From Pseudomonadota bacterium (lineage in GTDB: Bacteria; Pseudomonadota; Alphaproteobacteria; UBA2136; JASBTF01), in contig JASBTF010000002.1 of NCBI GenBank assembly GCA_030148545.1, positions 299,218 through 363,217 of the forward strand: a stretch of DNA of 64,000 nucleotides, read 5' to 3'. How positions within the stretch are numbered: the first letter of the stretch is position 1; each line of letters begins with the position of its first letter. A program made the translations under genes and the position numbers. A model generated the notes under the pieces. The model did no database searches, was not told where the DNA came from, and saw only the letters and a list, made by a program, of their open reading frames with translations. Below, in pieces: positions 25,797 through 34,527 of the stretch.

Positions 25797-27311
25797 ATGA
25801 ATTTGTCAAATCGTTCCCATTTTATTGGCGTGGTGCTGGTGGCTTTAGCGCTGGCTGCGTTACGCTTGCTTTATATTCACCTTGGCCCGCTGGAACTCAG
25901 TCCCGATGAAGCCCAGTACTGGACCTGGTCCCACGCGTTGGACTGGAGTTATTACAGCAAGCCGCCACTTATTAGTTGGCTCATTGCTGGTGGTACCACA
26001 TTAGTAGGCCATACCGAGCTAGGGGTACGCTGGCCAGCTACGCTACTACATGGGGTGATTAGCTTGCTTGGCTTTGCATTGTTATGGCGTTGGCGTGGTG
26101 CGCTGGCAGCATGGCTGGGTTTTGCCTTATTACAACTTACACCGCTGTTTGCCGTAGGTGGCGTGTTGATGACTACCGATGTACCAAGCATTACTGGCTG
26201 GCTCTTGGCGTTATATTTACTCATCCGTGTGGATTGGGAACAGCCAAGCGCTAAAGCACATTGGCCATTGTGGTTGGGTGTTGGTGTGGCCGTGGGTGTT
26301 GCTGGCTTGGCAAAGTACAGTGTCGCGGTGTTTTACCCGCTGCTGTTTCTGTTTTTGGTGCTGGGGCCTAAGCGCCAAAAGTGGCTAGCAATGCCGCAGC
26401 CCTATGTTGCGGGCGTGGTTTCTTTACTGTGCCAGCTGCCAGTACTTTATTGGAACAGCCAAAATGGTTGGGTTGCCTTTAAGCACGTTGCTGGCCAAGC
26501 CAGTGGGGGCGAGGGCAGTGTACCGCTGCTAGAATCTCTTGGCCTGTTTTTTGGCGGTCAGCTGATGGTTGTTGGCCCAATTCTGCTTATTTTGTTGTTT
26601 GTGTTTTGGTTGAGCAGTCGCCGTAATTTTGAAACGCCCGACCACACCGCAGCGCTGCTATGGTGGTTCTCCGCGCCTATTTTTATTGCTTTTTTGTGGT
26701 TGGCTATTGGTGGCAGCAAGGTGCAAGCCAACTGGCCGGTGCTGGGTATGCTTGCCGGTATGTTGGGCACCATTGGTTGGGTTACCCAGCGCACATGGGG
26801 CAAGTGGATTGTGCTGGCAGCATTGGTGCTTAACCTGCCGCTTACCATTGGTATCCACAACACCGAGCTGGTGCGTACGCTAGGTATTAAACTGCCACCC
26901 AAAAATGATCCGTTAAAACCGCTACTGGGCTGGAATGGTTTGGGCAGTGCAGTAGGCGCCTTGAGCGAGCGTGTAGGCGGCGATGTGGTGTACCTAACAC
27001 CGCGTTATCAAACCACCGCAGCGCTGAGTTTTTACATTCCTGGTCAGCCGCAGGTGCTGTATCTTAACCCTGGTAGTAAACGCCAAAACCATTACGATTA
27101 TGTAGATTGGCCGGAGCTAAACAACCGCAGCATTGTAATGTTCATTACCGAAGGGCAGGGCGTGCCTGCAAACGTAATAAACGGCTTCCGCACCTGCCAA
27201 CCGTTTAACCGTGTGGCCAGTACCGTGTGGGAGCGTGTGTATAAGCAAGCTGAGCTGTACTTATGCACTGGTTACCGCGGCATTGAGCGTACTAAGGCAG
27301 ATACGTATTAA
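25797..27311 (+). CDS. ArnT/PMT-type membrane glycosyltransferase (GT-C fold)
   Basis: 504 residues with about ten TM helices. The first periplasmic loop has the GT83 signature LSPDEAQYWTWSHALDWSYYSKPPLISWLI, whose acidic pair is catalytic in ArnT-like enzymes. These use an undecaprenyl-phosphate sugar to modify lipid A or other periplasmic acceptors. The C-terminal 120 residues form a soluble periplasmic part (VYLTPRYQTTAALSFYIPGQPQVLYLNPG). The exact sugar and acceptor cannot be read from sequence. A terminator follows. Confidence 0.88.
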   Translation: MNLSNRSHFIGVVLVALALAALRLLYIHLGPLELSPDEAQYWTWSHALDWSYYSKPPLISWLIAGGTTLVGHTELGVRWPATLLHGVISLLGFALLWRWRGALAAWLGFALLQLTPLFAVGGVLMTTDVPSITGWLLALYLLIRVDWEQPSAKAHWPLWLGVGVAVGVAGLAKYSVAVFYPLLFLFLVLGPKRQKWLAMPQPYVAGVVSLLCQLPVLYWNSQNGWVAFKHVAGQASGGEGSVPLLESLGLFFGGQLMVVGPILLILLFVFWLSSRRNFETPDHTAALLWWFSAPIFIAFLWLAIGGSKVQANWPVLGMLAGMLGTIGWVTQRTWGKWIVLAALVLNLPLTIGIHNTELVRTLGIKLPPKNDPLKPLLGWNGLGSAVGALSERVGGDVVYLTPRYQTTAALSFYIPGQPQVLYLNPGSKRQNHYDYVDWPELNNRSIVMFITEGQGVPANVINGFRTCQPFNRVASTVWERVYKQAELYLCTGYRGIERTKADTY

Positions 27312-27346
27312 AAGTTCTCTTGATGGTGATGTATAGTCACCAACGC

Positions 27347-27376
27347 AAAAAAGGCGCTGCATTTGCAGCGCCTTTA
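27347..27376. terminator. bidirectional terminator
   Basis: AAAGGCGCTGCA / TGCAGCGCCTTT hairpin between the converging glycosyltransferase and small minus-strand genes. Confidence 0.92.
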
Positions 27377-27386
27377 ATGTCGTTAC

Positions 27387-27788
27387 TCAGCTTTTGATTT
27401 CCCCGCGTAAAAAAGCCAATTGGTAAGCCACATAAACGCGGACAACCGCAGCCGATTTTTCGCCGAAACCGTCAAGGTTAAGCAGTTGCTCTTCTGTGCG
27501 GTTAAGCAATTGGCTCCACGTGTGGATGCCGTTATCTCTCAGCACGCCTTGGCATAGGGTTGTCACATGGGGTGAAAACTGCCCCGGTGCAAGAGGAAAT
27601 TCTGCTACCAGCATGCCTAGGTTAATGAGCGTTTCCAGCCGCTGTGTTTGCTGTGCTTTTTGTGTGAGCTCAGCCATGTTTTTTACATGCTGTTCAAGTG
27701 AGATATCGGTCGGGAACGTTTCCGCAATGCTTGGTTTTGGTGGTGGTGGGTTAACGCCACCAACAAGTGCCAGTTCAGTTTGGGTCAT
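27387..27788 (-). CDS. small protein with RNAP alpha-CTD-like helix-hairpin-helix end
   Basis: 133 residues. The Pro-rich N-terminus (GGVNPPPPKPS) and helical middle are unrecognised. The C-terminal 50 residues, GIHTWSQLLNRTEEQLLNLDGFGEKSAAVVRVYV, closely resemble the helix-hairpin-helix of the RNA polymerase alpha C-terminal domain (GIHTVGDLLNRTEEDLL...FGRKS), which binds DNA and activators. It overlaps the upstream gene by four bases, so the two probably act together. Function unknown. Confidence 0.75.
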   Translation of the reverse strand: MTQTELALVGGVNPPPPKPSIAETFPTDISLEQHVKNMAELTQKAQQTQRLETLINLGMLVAEFPLAPGQFSPHVTTLCQGVLRDNGIHTWSQLLNRTEEQLLNLDGFGEKSAAVVRVYVAYQLAFLRGEIKS

Positions 27789-28198
27789 GGTTCCATCTGG
27801 TTAGCTAAATACTTAACGTAAGCATAAATGAGTGTGAGAGTCTTTTGCCCAATCATGGGAGCGCCATAGAGGTAGTGGCCATACACACATAAATCATGGT
27901 AGTTACTATTTGGTAATCGGCCCCCGTATAATAGAGCATTACGGGCCTGAGAGGCAAAGTGCTTGTTATGACCTTGTGCAAGGATAAAGTCTTGAAAATC
28001 ATCAAAGTCGATATTTTCTTCCAGCTTGCCTTGCGCCTCCAAAATATCATAAAGCTTACGCCTGTTAGCAAGGAAAGTTTCTTCCCAAGCCAGGTCTTTT
28101 TTGCGGTTTTTTACCGTATTTTCAGCACTTTCCAACAGTTGGCGTGCATTACGAATAGCGTTGCCCTCTGTTACGGGGTGTTCAGTATCTTCAGCCAT
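27785..28198 (-). CDS. uncharacterised 137-residue partner protein
   Basis: The start at 28198 is supported by GGAGG 8 nt upstream; the ORF track start 16 codons earlier has no such site. The N-terminal half is helical and charged (ARQLLESAENTVKNRKKDLAWEETFLANRRKLYDIL). The C-terminal half has many aromatic residues (NYHDLCVYGHYLYGAPMIGQKTLTLIYAYVKYLA). No family recognised. It is translationally coupled to the alpha-CTD-like gene. Confidence 0.75.
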   Translation of the reverse strand: MAEDTEHPVTEGNAIRNARQLLESAENTVKNRKKDLAWEETFLANRRKLYDILEAQGKLEENIDFDDFQDFILAQGHNKHFASQARNALLYGGRLPNSNYHDLCVYGHYLYGAPMIGQKTLTLIYAYVKYLANQMEP

Positions 28199-28304
28199 GG
28201 TTTCCTCCCGTGGCGCTAGAATGAGGTAAGAAAGATAAAATTCCACTTTTTGTACACAATGGTGTGGCTTGCGTCAAGCCAGTGGTTTGCCTATGGTGCA
28301 GAAG

Positions 28305-28748
28305 ATGACTGACAAAATTACATTAACAACCGATGGTGCTTGTAGCGGCAACCCTGGCCCAGGTGGTTGGGGCGCATTGCTGCGTTGGAACGGGCAGGAG
28401 AAAGAGCTCAGCGGTGGCGAGCCTGAAACCACCAACAACCGCATGGAGCTCACCGCGGTGATTGAAGGGCTCAAGGCGCTTAAGCGTAGCTGTACTGTGC
28501 ATATTGTGACGGATTCTAAATACGTCATGCAAGGTGCTACCGAGTGGGCACCAAAATGGCAAAAAAATGGGTGGAAAAAAGCCGATAAAAAACCCGTTGA
28601 AAACAAAGACCTTTGGCAAAATCTACTGGCCGAGCTAGAACGCCATAACACAAGCTGGGAGTGGGTTAAGGGCCATGCAGGTCATGCCGATAACGAGCGT
28701 GCCGATACTCTTGCCACCACGGCTGCGGCGCAGTACAATGGCAGCTAA
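28305..28748 (+). CDS. rnhA: ribonuclease HI
   Basis: Cleaves RNA in RNA-DNA hybrids. 147 residues from [26 protein letters not shown]; the upstream ATG at 28293 or TTG at 28269 are alternatives. The catalytic acidic set is visible: Asp in [11 protein letters not shown], Glu in NRMELTA, Asp in VTDSKYV and Asp in [11 protein letters not shown]. The basic handle region is [20 protein letters not shown]. It overlaps yqgE by one base. Confidence 0.96.
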   Translation: MTDKITLTTDGACSGNPGPGGWGALLRWNGQEKELSGGEPETTNNRMELTAVIEGLKALKRSCTVHIVTDSKYVMQGATEWAPKWQKNGWKKADKKPVENKDLWQNLLAELERHNTSWEWVKGHAGHADNERADTLATTAAAQYNGS

Positions 28749-29326
28749 TGAGTCAGAACTACTTTAACCTCGATTCCCTGCAACACCACTTATTGGTCGC
28801 CACCCCACAGCTAGACGATTCTCCGTTTGAGCGCGCGGTTATTTACGTGTGCAACCACGATGATGAAGGCACCATGGGTGTGGTGGTTAACCAGCCATTA
28901 CCAAAGGTAAGTTTTAAGGACATTACCGAGAGCATGGGTATTGAACTAGCACGCCCCGAGCACCTGCCAATTATTTACAAAGGCGGCCCGGTGGAAGAAA
29001 GCCGTGGCTTTGTAATCCACAGCGATGACTATAGCTCCGATGCAAGTATTTTTACTGGCGGCCACGTGTTGATGAGCGCCACAGCCGACATTGTGAGCGA
29101 TATTGCCGCTGGCCATGGCCCACAAAAAGTGAACTTTTGCCTTGGTTATGCAGGCTGGTCACCCGGCCAGCTAGAAGGCGAAATTGCCCGCGATAGCTGG
29201 TTGGTTTTACCAGCTGATGAAGAGTTGATTTTTAACACGCCAGTCAACCAGCGTTATGAGCTGGCGCAGGATAAGCTGGGTATTCACGATTTTACCCAAT
29301 TTCATGATTTAGCTGGCCGTGCATAG
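28748..29326 (+). CDS. yqgE: YqgE/AlgH family protein
   Basis: 192 residues of the UPF0301 family, of unknown biochemical role. Family blocks are LLVATPQLDDSPFERAVIYVCNHDDEGTMGVVVNQPL, YKGGPVEESRGFVIHS and FCLGYAGWSPGQLEGEIARDSWLVLPAD. The usual partner yqgF (ruvX) is not adjacent. It is coupled by TAATG to rnhA. Confidence 0.95.
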   Translation: MSQNYFNLDSLQHHLLVATPQLDDSPFERAVIYVCNHDDEGTMGVVVNQPLPKVSFKDITESMGIELARPEHLPIIYKGGPVEESRGFVIHSDDYSSDASIFTGGHVLMSATADIVSDIAAGHGPQKVNFCLGYAGWSPGQLEGEIARDSWLVLPADEELIFNTPVNQRYELAQDKLGIHDFTQFHDLAGRA

Positions 29327-29347
29327 TGTTTGTGCTATACACACCGC

Positions 29348-30052
29348 ATGACTGAGCGCAAAAAACCCACTGCAATTTCTACCGGGCAAGAGAAAAAGCC
29401 CAAGCTGAAAGGTGCGCACACCAAATTTGCCAACAAGAAAATGAAGGCGAGCTCTAAGGAATATCTTAAGCGCCAGTCTTCTGACTTCTATGTAAAAAAA
29501 GCCCGTCAGGAAGGCTACCGCAGCCGCGCCGCTTACAAATTGTTGGATATTCAGAATAAGGAAAAATTCCTTAAACCGCAGCAAACTGTGGTGGACTTAG
29601 GCGCCGCGCCCGGCGGTTGGCTACAGGTAATTAGCCAGTACCAGCAAGGCCAGGGCACGCTCATTGGTATCGATTTATTACCGGTGCAAGGCATTGCCAA
29701 CGCCACGCTCATTCAAGGTGACTTTACTGAAGATGACGTGCTGGATGATTTGCTAGAACGCGTGCCCAATGGTGTGGATGTGGTTGTATCGGACATGGCG
29801 CCAAGTACCTGCGGTCACGCCGCAACCGACCATTTGCGTAGTATGGCGCTGGTAGAAATGGCGCTGGATTTTGCGATTCAAACACTCAAGCCGGGTGGCC
29901 ATTTTGTGGCGAAGCTTTTCCAAGGTGGTAGCGAGGAAGACCTACGCGCGCTGATGCGCCAGCACTTTAAGGCAACCAAAACCATTAAGCCGCCATCATC
30001 CCGCAGCGACAGCCGCGAAGTTTTCATTATGGGAAAAGAGTTTAAAGGTTAA
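29348..30052 (+). CDS. rlmE: 23S rRNA 2'-O-methyltransferase (RrmJ/FtsJ)
   Basis: Methylates U2552 in the ribosomal A loop. 234 residues from MTERKKPTA; the TTG at 29330 is less likely. A basic N-terminal extension of about 50 residues precedes the core. The SAM motif is VVDLGAAPGGWLQV. The K-D-K-E catalytic set can be placed in AAYKLLD, VVSDMAPST, HFVAKLFQGG and DSREVFIMGKEF. The often adjacent ftsH is not here. Confidence 0.95.
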   Translation: MTERKKPTAISTGQEKKPKLKGAHTKFANKKMKASSKEYLKRQSSDFYVKKARQEGYRSRAAYKLLDIQNKEKFLKPQQTVVDLGAAPGGWLQVISQYQQGQGTLIGIDLLPVQGIANATLIQGDFTEDDVLDDLLERVPNGVDVVVSDMAPSTCGHAATDHLRSMALVEMALDFAIQTLKPGGHFVAKLFQGGSEEDLRALMRQHFKATKTIKPPSSRSDSREVFIMGKEFKG

Positions 30053-30076
30053 GCTAAGTCAGTTAAACTGCCAACC

Positions 30077-31654
30077 ATGTCTATATTAGATATTCAAAAT
30101 TTACATATAACCGTTGGTAGCCAAACCTTGGTGGATGGTGTTTCTCTGCAGTTAGAGGCAGGCCAAACGCTGTGCTTAGTGGGGGAAAGCGGTAGTGGTA
30201 AAACGCTAAGTGGCCTGAGTGTTATGGGCTTATTGGCGCCAGAGCTAAGCGCCAAAGCAGACGTGCTGAAGTTTGAGGATTATGATATTTTAAGCCTCAC
30301 GCCCAAGCAGCACCGCAAATTGCGCGGTGCACAAATGAGCATGATTTTCCAAGAACCGTTGAGCGCTTTAAACCCGGTGATGAAGGTGGGCGAGCAAGTG
30401 GCTGAGGTGTTTAAAATTCACACCAACCTCAACAAGCGTGAACGTTTTGCCAAGGTGGTGGGGCTGTTTGAAAAAGTTCAGCTCGACAACCCGGCTGAGC
30501 GCTACCACCAGTACCCACATCAGCTGAGCGGTGGTCAACGCCAACGGGTGATGATTGCCATGGCGCTGGCATTGCAGCCCAAGTTACTGATTGCCGATGA
30601 GCCAACAACAGCGCTGGATGCCACGGTACAAGGCGAGATTTTGAAGCTGATTAAAGAGCTTCAGCAGGAATTTGGCACGGCAGTATTGTTCATTACGCAC
30701 GATTTTGGCGTGGTACAGCACATTGCCGACCATGTAGCGGTAATGGAACACGGCAAATTGGTGGAGCACGGCACCGCTAAGCAGGTGTTGGGCAAGCCAC
30801 AGCATGCCTATGCCAAGCGTTTGCTCAAAGCGAGCCCTAAGCTGAACACCAAGCGTAAAGCAGCAGTAAAAGGTGCTGAATTACTCACTGCCACAACTGT
30901 GCAAAAAACATTCACCCGCAGTGGTGGGTTGTTCCAGCGGAAGGGTCCACTAGTAGCCGTCAACAACGCCAGCTTTGTACTTAAGGAAGGTGAAACACTG
31001 GGCATTGTTGGCGAGAGCGGCAGCGGGAAGTCTACCCTCGCGCGTTGCATTATGCGCCTTTACGACCCTGACACAGGCGTGGTTCAGTTTGGTGCACACG
31101 GCAACATTGCCAACCTAAAAGGCAAACCGCTTAAGGCGATGCGTCGTGATATGCAAATGGTATTTCAGGACCCGTTTGCCAGCCTAAATCCACGTATGAA
31201 AATTGGCCCCGCCGTGCGTGAAGGGCTAGACGCACACAACATTGGCACCAAGCAAGAACGCGATGAAACCGTACAACAATTGCTTAAAGCGTGCGGTCTG
31301 CCGGAAGATGCAGCGCAGCGCTACCCACACCAATTTAGTGGTGGCCAGCGCCAGCGCATTGGTATTGCGCGCGCCTTGGCGCTTAATCCAAAACTATTGG
31401 TGGCGGATGAACCTGTCGCCTCGCTCGATGTTTCGGTACAGGCACAAATTTTGGAGCTTTTAGCACAGCTGAAAAAAGACTATCAGCTGAGCATGATTTT
31501 CATTTCGCACGATTTGCGGGTGGTAAGCCAAGTGGCCGATACCGTGGCGGTAATGCGCCATGGCCAAATTGTAGAGCATGGCCCCGTGCACGAGGTGTTT
31601 GAAAACCCGCAGCAGCCGTACACCCAGCAACTGCTGGACGCATTGCCAAGTTAG
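30077..31654 (+). CDS. double-ATPase ABC transporter protein, oligopeptide (YejF/DppD-DppF) type
   Basis: 525 residues with two fused nucleotide-binding domains. Domain 1 has Walker A GESGSGKT, signature LSGGQRQR and Walker B LLIADEPT. Domain 2 has GESGSGKS, FSGGQRQR and LLVADEPV. Tandem ATPases of this kind energise uptake of peptides (YejABEF) or related solutes. No permease or binding-protein genes accompany it in the window, so partners must be encoded elsewhere. Confidence 0.9.
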   Translation: MSILDIQNLHITVGSQTLVDGVSLQLEAGQTLCLVGESGSGKTLSGLSVMGLLAPELSAKADVLKFEDYDILSLTPKQHRKLRGAQMSMIFQEPLSALNPVMKVGEQVAEVFKIHTNLNKRERFAKVVGLFEKVQLDNPAERYHQYPHQLSGGQRQRVMIAMALALQPKLLIADEPTTALDATVQGEILKLIKELQQEFGTAVLFITHDFGVVQHIADHVAVMEHGKLVEHGTAKQVLGKPQHAYAKRLLKASPKLNTKRKAAVKGAELLTATTVQKTFTRSGGLFQRKGPLVAVNNASFVLKEGETLGIVGESGSGKSTLARCIMRLYDPDTGVVQFGAHGNIANLKGKPLKAMRRDMQMVFQDPFASLNPRMKIGPAVREGLDAHNIGTKQERDETVQQLLKACGLPEDAAQRYPHQFSGGQRQRIGIARALALNPKLLVADEPVASLDVSVQAQILELLAQLKKDYQLSMIFISHDLRVVSQVADTVAVMRHGQIVEHGPVHEVFENPQQPYTQQLLDALPS

Positions 31655-31705
31655 TAGAAATACGTTAAAAACGCACAGTTAAACAAAGAATAGATAGAGA
31701 TTCCC

Positions 31706-32431
31706 ATGGCTCAAGCAAAACGCAAAACCACGCCAAAACAAGCACCAAAGCCACAACCGACCGAACCTTCAGCTGAAGAACGCGCCGCTACCGTACTGGT
31801 ACACGAGGTAGATGAATTTCTACGCGAAGAGCGTTTGGCAGAATTTTGGCGCAACTGGCGTGCTGCTATTATTGGCGGTATTGCAGCTATTTTTGCTGTT
31901 GCTATTGGCTGGGAAGGGTACCAAGCAATGCAACAAGGTCAGCGCAACCAAGCGGCCGAGGCTTGGGGCAGTATCACCACCGGTAATGTGGAAGATGCAA
32001 ACAGCGCGCTGAGCGAGCTGGTACAAACAGCACCACAAGGTTATCAACTGCTGGCTGGCTTAGAGCTGGCACAACGCTTTGCTACCAATAACGATGTGGC
32101 ATCAGCAATTCAGGTTTACACCGCATTACTGCAACAAAGCTTAGACCAACACTGGCAAGATTTTGTACGCCTGCAACGTGCGACGTTGTACCTACAAACC
32201 GATGTATCCGCGGCAACGCAAGACCTACAAATACTGGTAGATAGCAATGCTGCCGTAGCGCCACTAGCGCAAGAGCAGCTGGCATGGCTGCAAGAAACTG
32301 CGGGTGATATTCCTGCTGCTATTAAACTTTATGAATCTATTGTAGAGCGTTTGGATGTGCCAGCAACATTGCGTGAGCGTGCCCGTGTGCGACTACAATT
32401 CCTTACCAACCAAGCCGGTGTTATAAATTAA
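31706..32431 (+). CDS. YfgM-like TPR membrane protein
   Basis: 241 residues. A Lys/Pro-rich cytoplasmic start is followed by EEERAATVLVHEVDEFLREERLAEFWRNWRAAIIGGIAAIFAVAIGWEGYQAMQQ, the TPR_21 opening with one TM, and then TPR-like helices (ASAIQVYTALLQQSLDQHWQDFVRLQRATLYL). In E. coli, YfgM associates with SecYEG and periplasmic PpiD. The position directly before bamB matches the enteric yfgM-bamB-der order and supports the call. Confidence 0.85.
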   Translation: MAQAKRKTTPKQAPKPQPTEPSAEERAATVLVHEVDEFLREERLAEFWRNWRAAIIGGIAAIFAVAIGWEGYQAMQQGQRNQAAEAWGSITTGNVEDANSALSELVQTAPQGYQLLAGLELAQRFATNNDVASAIQVYTALLQQSLDQHWQDFVRLQRATLYLQTDVSAATQDLQILVDSNAAVAPLAQEQLAWLQETAGDIPAAIKLYESIVERLDVPATLRERARVRLQFLTNQAGVIN

Positions 32432-32432
32432 T

Positions 32433-33731
32433 ATGCGTTATACCGTTCTTTTTGCCCCTGTTATTGCGCTTGTACTTAGCGCATGTAATTCACCAGATAA
32501 GGCTCCGCCGCTGGAAGGTAAACGGCTGAGCATTTTGGTAGAACGGTTAGATTTGGCAGTACACCCCGAAGCTGAGCGTTACCCGCTAGATATTGGCCCT
32601 GCCTTGCGTAATAGCCGCTGGGTGCAGCTGGGTGGCACGCCCGACCACGCACCAGGACACTTATACCTGCCAGAAGCAGTGGGCCGTGCTTGGACAAAAT
32701 CTTTAGGTGCCCAAGGCGATGCAACGGTAATGAACCCACCAGTGGTGGATGGCGAGCGCGTGTTTAGCAAAATTGGTAAAGACCGTGTGGTTGCGCTGGA
32801 CATGCAAAGTGGTAAAGAAATTTGGAACACCAAACTAAAGCTGAAAGAAGATGACCAAGCTGGTGTTTCTGGCGGTTTGGCGGTATCTAGCGGTAAGGTA
32901 ATTGCCACCACCGCAACGGGTGAAATTATTGCGCTGAATACCGAGAATGGTGAGGAAGTATGGCGTACCGATGTGCAGTCTCCATTGCGGGTGGCACCAG
33001 CGGTAACGGAAGATAAAATTTATGCGCTCAGCTACGATAACCGCCTGTTTGCGCTGAATGCCGAAGATGGCCTACTGCAATGGACACATACTGGCTTGCC
33101 TGAGAGTTTGGCGGTATTGGGTGGTTCTCCCCCAGCTATTAGTGGTGATTTTGTGGTAGCACCATATTCCAGTGGAGAAGTTTTTGTACTGGATGCTAAA
33201 GACGGTAGCTACATTTGGCACGATGCGTTGCCACGCCAAAAAGCGAGTGGTCGTTTTAACCGCCTGACCGATATTAACGCCGCACCCGTTACTGCCGATG
33301 GTGTGCTTTACGCCGTTGGTAGCTCTGGCTTGCTAACAGCTTACAAAGTGTTTGATGGTTCCCGATTGTGGAGTGTGCCAATTAATACCTCCCAAACACC
33401 ATGGGTAGCTGGTAGCATGATTTATGTCCTAACCGACGAAGGTAACCTGGTGGGTATTAACCGCACTGGTGGCCGTGTGCGTTTCATTACTGATTTAAAC
33501 CGCGAGGTACCAAGCCGTGCGGAAGACCCACGCCGCTGGCATGGCCCAGTACTGGCTGGTGGTCGTTTAATGGTCGCAAGCTCCGATGGTTATGCGCTAT
33601 CACTCAGCCCAACCGATGGCGCGTTGCTTAAAGCGGCTAAGCTCCCTGCCGGTGCAGCAACAATGCCTGTGGTTGCTGGTAGTGCCTTATACTTCCTGCT
33701 TAACGACGGCCGCTTAATTCAATTCCGCTAA
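32433..33731 (+). CDS. bamB: outer-membrane assembly lipoprotein BamB
   Basis: Beta-propeller lipoprotein of the BAM complex. 432 residues. Lipoprotein signal MRYTVLFAPVIALVLSAC with Cys at about 18. Repeated PQQ-like blades follow (VVALDMQSGKEIWNTKL, IIALNTENGEEVWRTDV, LFALNAEDGLLQWTHTG, VFVLDAKDGSYIWHDA). It begins one base after the yfgM-like stop. Confidence 0.95.
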   Translation: MRYTVLFAPVIALVLSACNSPDKAPPLEGKRLSILVERLDLAVHPEAERYPLDIGPALRNSRWVQLGGTPDHAPGHLYLPEAVGRAWTKSLGAQGDATVMNPPVVDGERVFSKIGKDRVVALDMQSGKEIWNTKLKLKEDDQAGVSGGLAVSSGKVIATTATGEIIALNTENGEEVWRTDVQSPLRVAPAVTEDKIYALSYDNRLFALNAEDGLLQWTHTGLPESLAVLGGSPPAISGDFVVAPYSSGEVFVLDAKDGSYIWHDALPRQKASGRFNRLTDINAAPVTADGVLYAVGSSGLLTAYKVFDGSRLWSVPINTSQTPWVAGSMIYVLTDEGNLVGINRTGGRVRFITDLNREVPSRAEDPRRWHGPVLAGGRLMVASSDGYALSLSPTDGALLKAAKLPAGAATMPVVAGSALYFLLNDGRLIQFR

Positions 33732-33743
33732 CATTAGCCCTGC

Positions 33744-33841
33744 GGCGATTTATCTACACCGCTTTGTGGTTCACACTCCTCGTGTAGGATTTAACTACGC
33801 GTCGTCGTGTTCACCACGGCAGCAGCGTACCTAAATACACC
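33744..33841 (+). repeat. family-2 dispersed intergenic element, copy 1
   Basis: About 98 nt that align end to end with 58468-58567. Shared blocks are GGCGATTTAT at the start, TGTAGG(A/G)TT in the middle and CTAAAT(A/G)CACC at the end. It fills the gap between bamB and the rnpB promoter. Confidence 0.55.
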
Positions 33842-33871
33842 GCAAGACTAATGTTATAATTTTTGGCGTAC

Positions 33872-33900
33872 TTGCCAGTGAGCACTTTTTCCCCTACATA
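33872..33900 (+). promoter_or_regulatory. sigma-70 promoter of rnpB
   Basis: TTGCCA, 17-nt spacer, TACATA. The predicted start, 7 nt later at about 33907, coincides with the first base of the RNase P P1 stem. Confidence 0.8.
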
Positions 33901-33906
33901 AAGAAC

Positions 33907-34366
33907 ATGGTTTGTTGGGCTGTTGCGTGCATCTAGCTTTTTAACTTATTAAAAAGTTAGTGCCAGCTGCGAATGCAGATGGCCAAACGTGAAGCGCCGC
34001 AAAGGCTTTGCCTTTGTTAGCTGAGCGAGTTGTAATGAGTAAGTTACATGTACGAGGAAAGTCCGGGCACCAAAGAACACGTCGCCAGGTAATGCCTGGG
34101 CATCGTAAGGTGACAGTAGGGGCAACAGAAAGTAAACCGCCTGCGTAAGTAGGTAAGGGTGAAACGGTGGGGTAAGAGCCTACCGCACTGCTGGTAACAG
34201 CGGTGGCACGGTAACCCCCGGCGGGTGCAAGCTCAAATAGGGACGTTAAGGCTGTCCGCCTTGTTCCAGGTAGAGCGCACGAGCGTTGCGGTGACGCAGC
34301 GCCTAGATGAATAACAGCCGAAACCAGCACGCTGGTGGAACAAAACCCGGCTTATAGACAGACCAG
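33907..34366 (+). ncRNA. rnpB: RNase P RNA (type A)
   Basis: Catalytic RNA that matures tRNA 5' ends. The conserved P4 strand GAGGAAAGTCCGGGC lies at 34054, with ACAGAAAGTAAACCGCC, GGTAAGGGTGAAA and the closing AACAAAACCCGGCTTAT. The P1 helix pairs TGGTTTGTT (33908-33916) with GACAGACCA (34357-34365), which sets both ends. At about 460 nt it is longer than usual (about 380-420). The excess is between P1 and P4, where an AAAGGC-TTT-GCCTTT hairpin is visible. It lies between bamB and der. Confidence 0.93.
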
Positions 34367-34438
34367 AGCATGAGATAAACCCCTGTTTACGCAGGGGTTT
34401 ATGCTTTTGTTGTGAGTAATTAATTTATCGCCATCCCT
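34359..34438 (+). repeat. 80-nt direct repeat, first copy (rnpB 3' end and terminator)
   Basis: Covers the last bases of rnpB, its terminator and the first 10 nt of family-1 copy C. It recurs 169 nt downstream with one mismatch (TTTACG against TTTGCG). Confidence 0.95.
34373..34402 (+). terminator. rnpB terminator
   Basis: Hairpin ATAAACCCCTG / GCAGGGGTTTAT followed by GCTTTTGTTG. A second copy of the same hairpin lies 169 nt downstream (34542-34571). Confidence 0.9.
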
Positions 34439-34519
34439 AGCTCGCGTAAGCGAGTAGGTTGGCGCGGTTCCAAGGTGTCCTTGGTAGCAAGCTGCGGCTT
34501 TGCCGCCAGCGCCGCTATA
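34429..34519 (+). repeat. family-1 hairpin element, copy C
   Basis: Three successive hairpins: CCTA-g-CTCGC-gtaa-GCGAGTAGG within CGCCA/TGGCG, then CCAAGG-tgt-CCTTGG, then GCTGCGGC-TTT-GCCGCCAGC. It is flanked by the 80-nt direct repeats. Confidence 0.85.
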
Positions 34520-34527
34520 CAAAAAAC

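Noticed and set aside
33941-34330. 129-codon minus-strand ORF
   Set aside because: Lies entirely on the complement of RNase P RNA.
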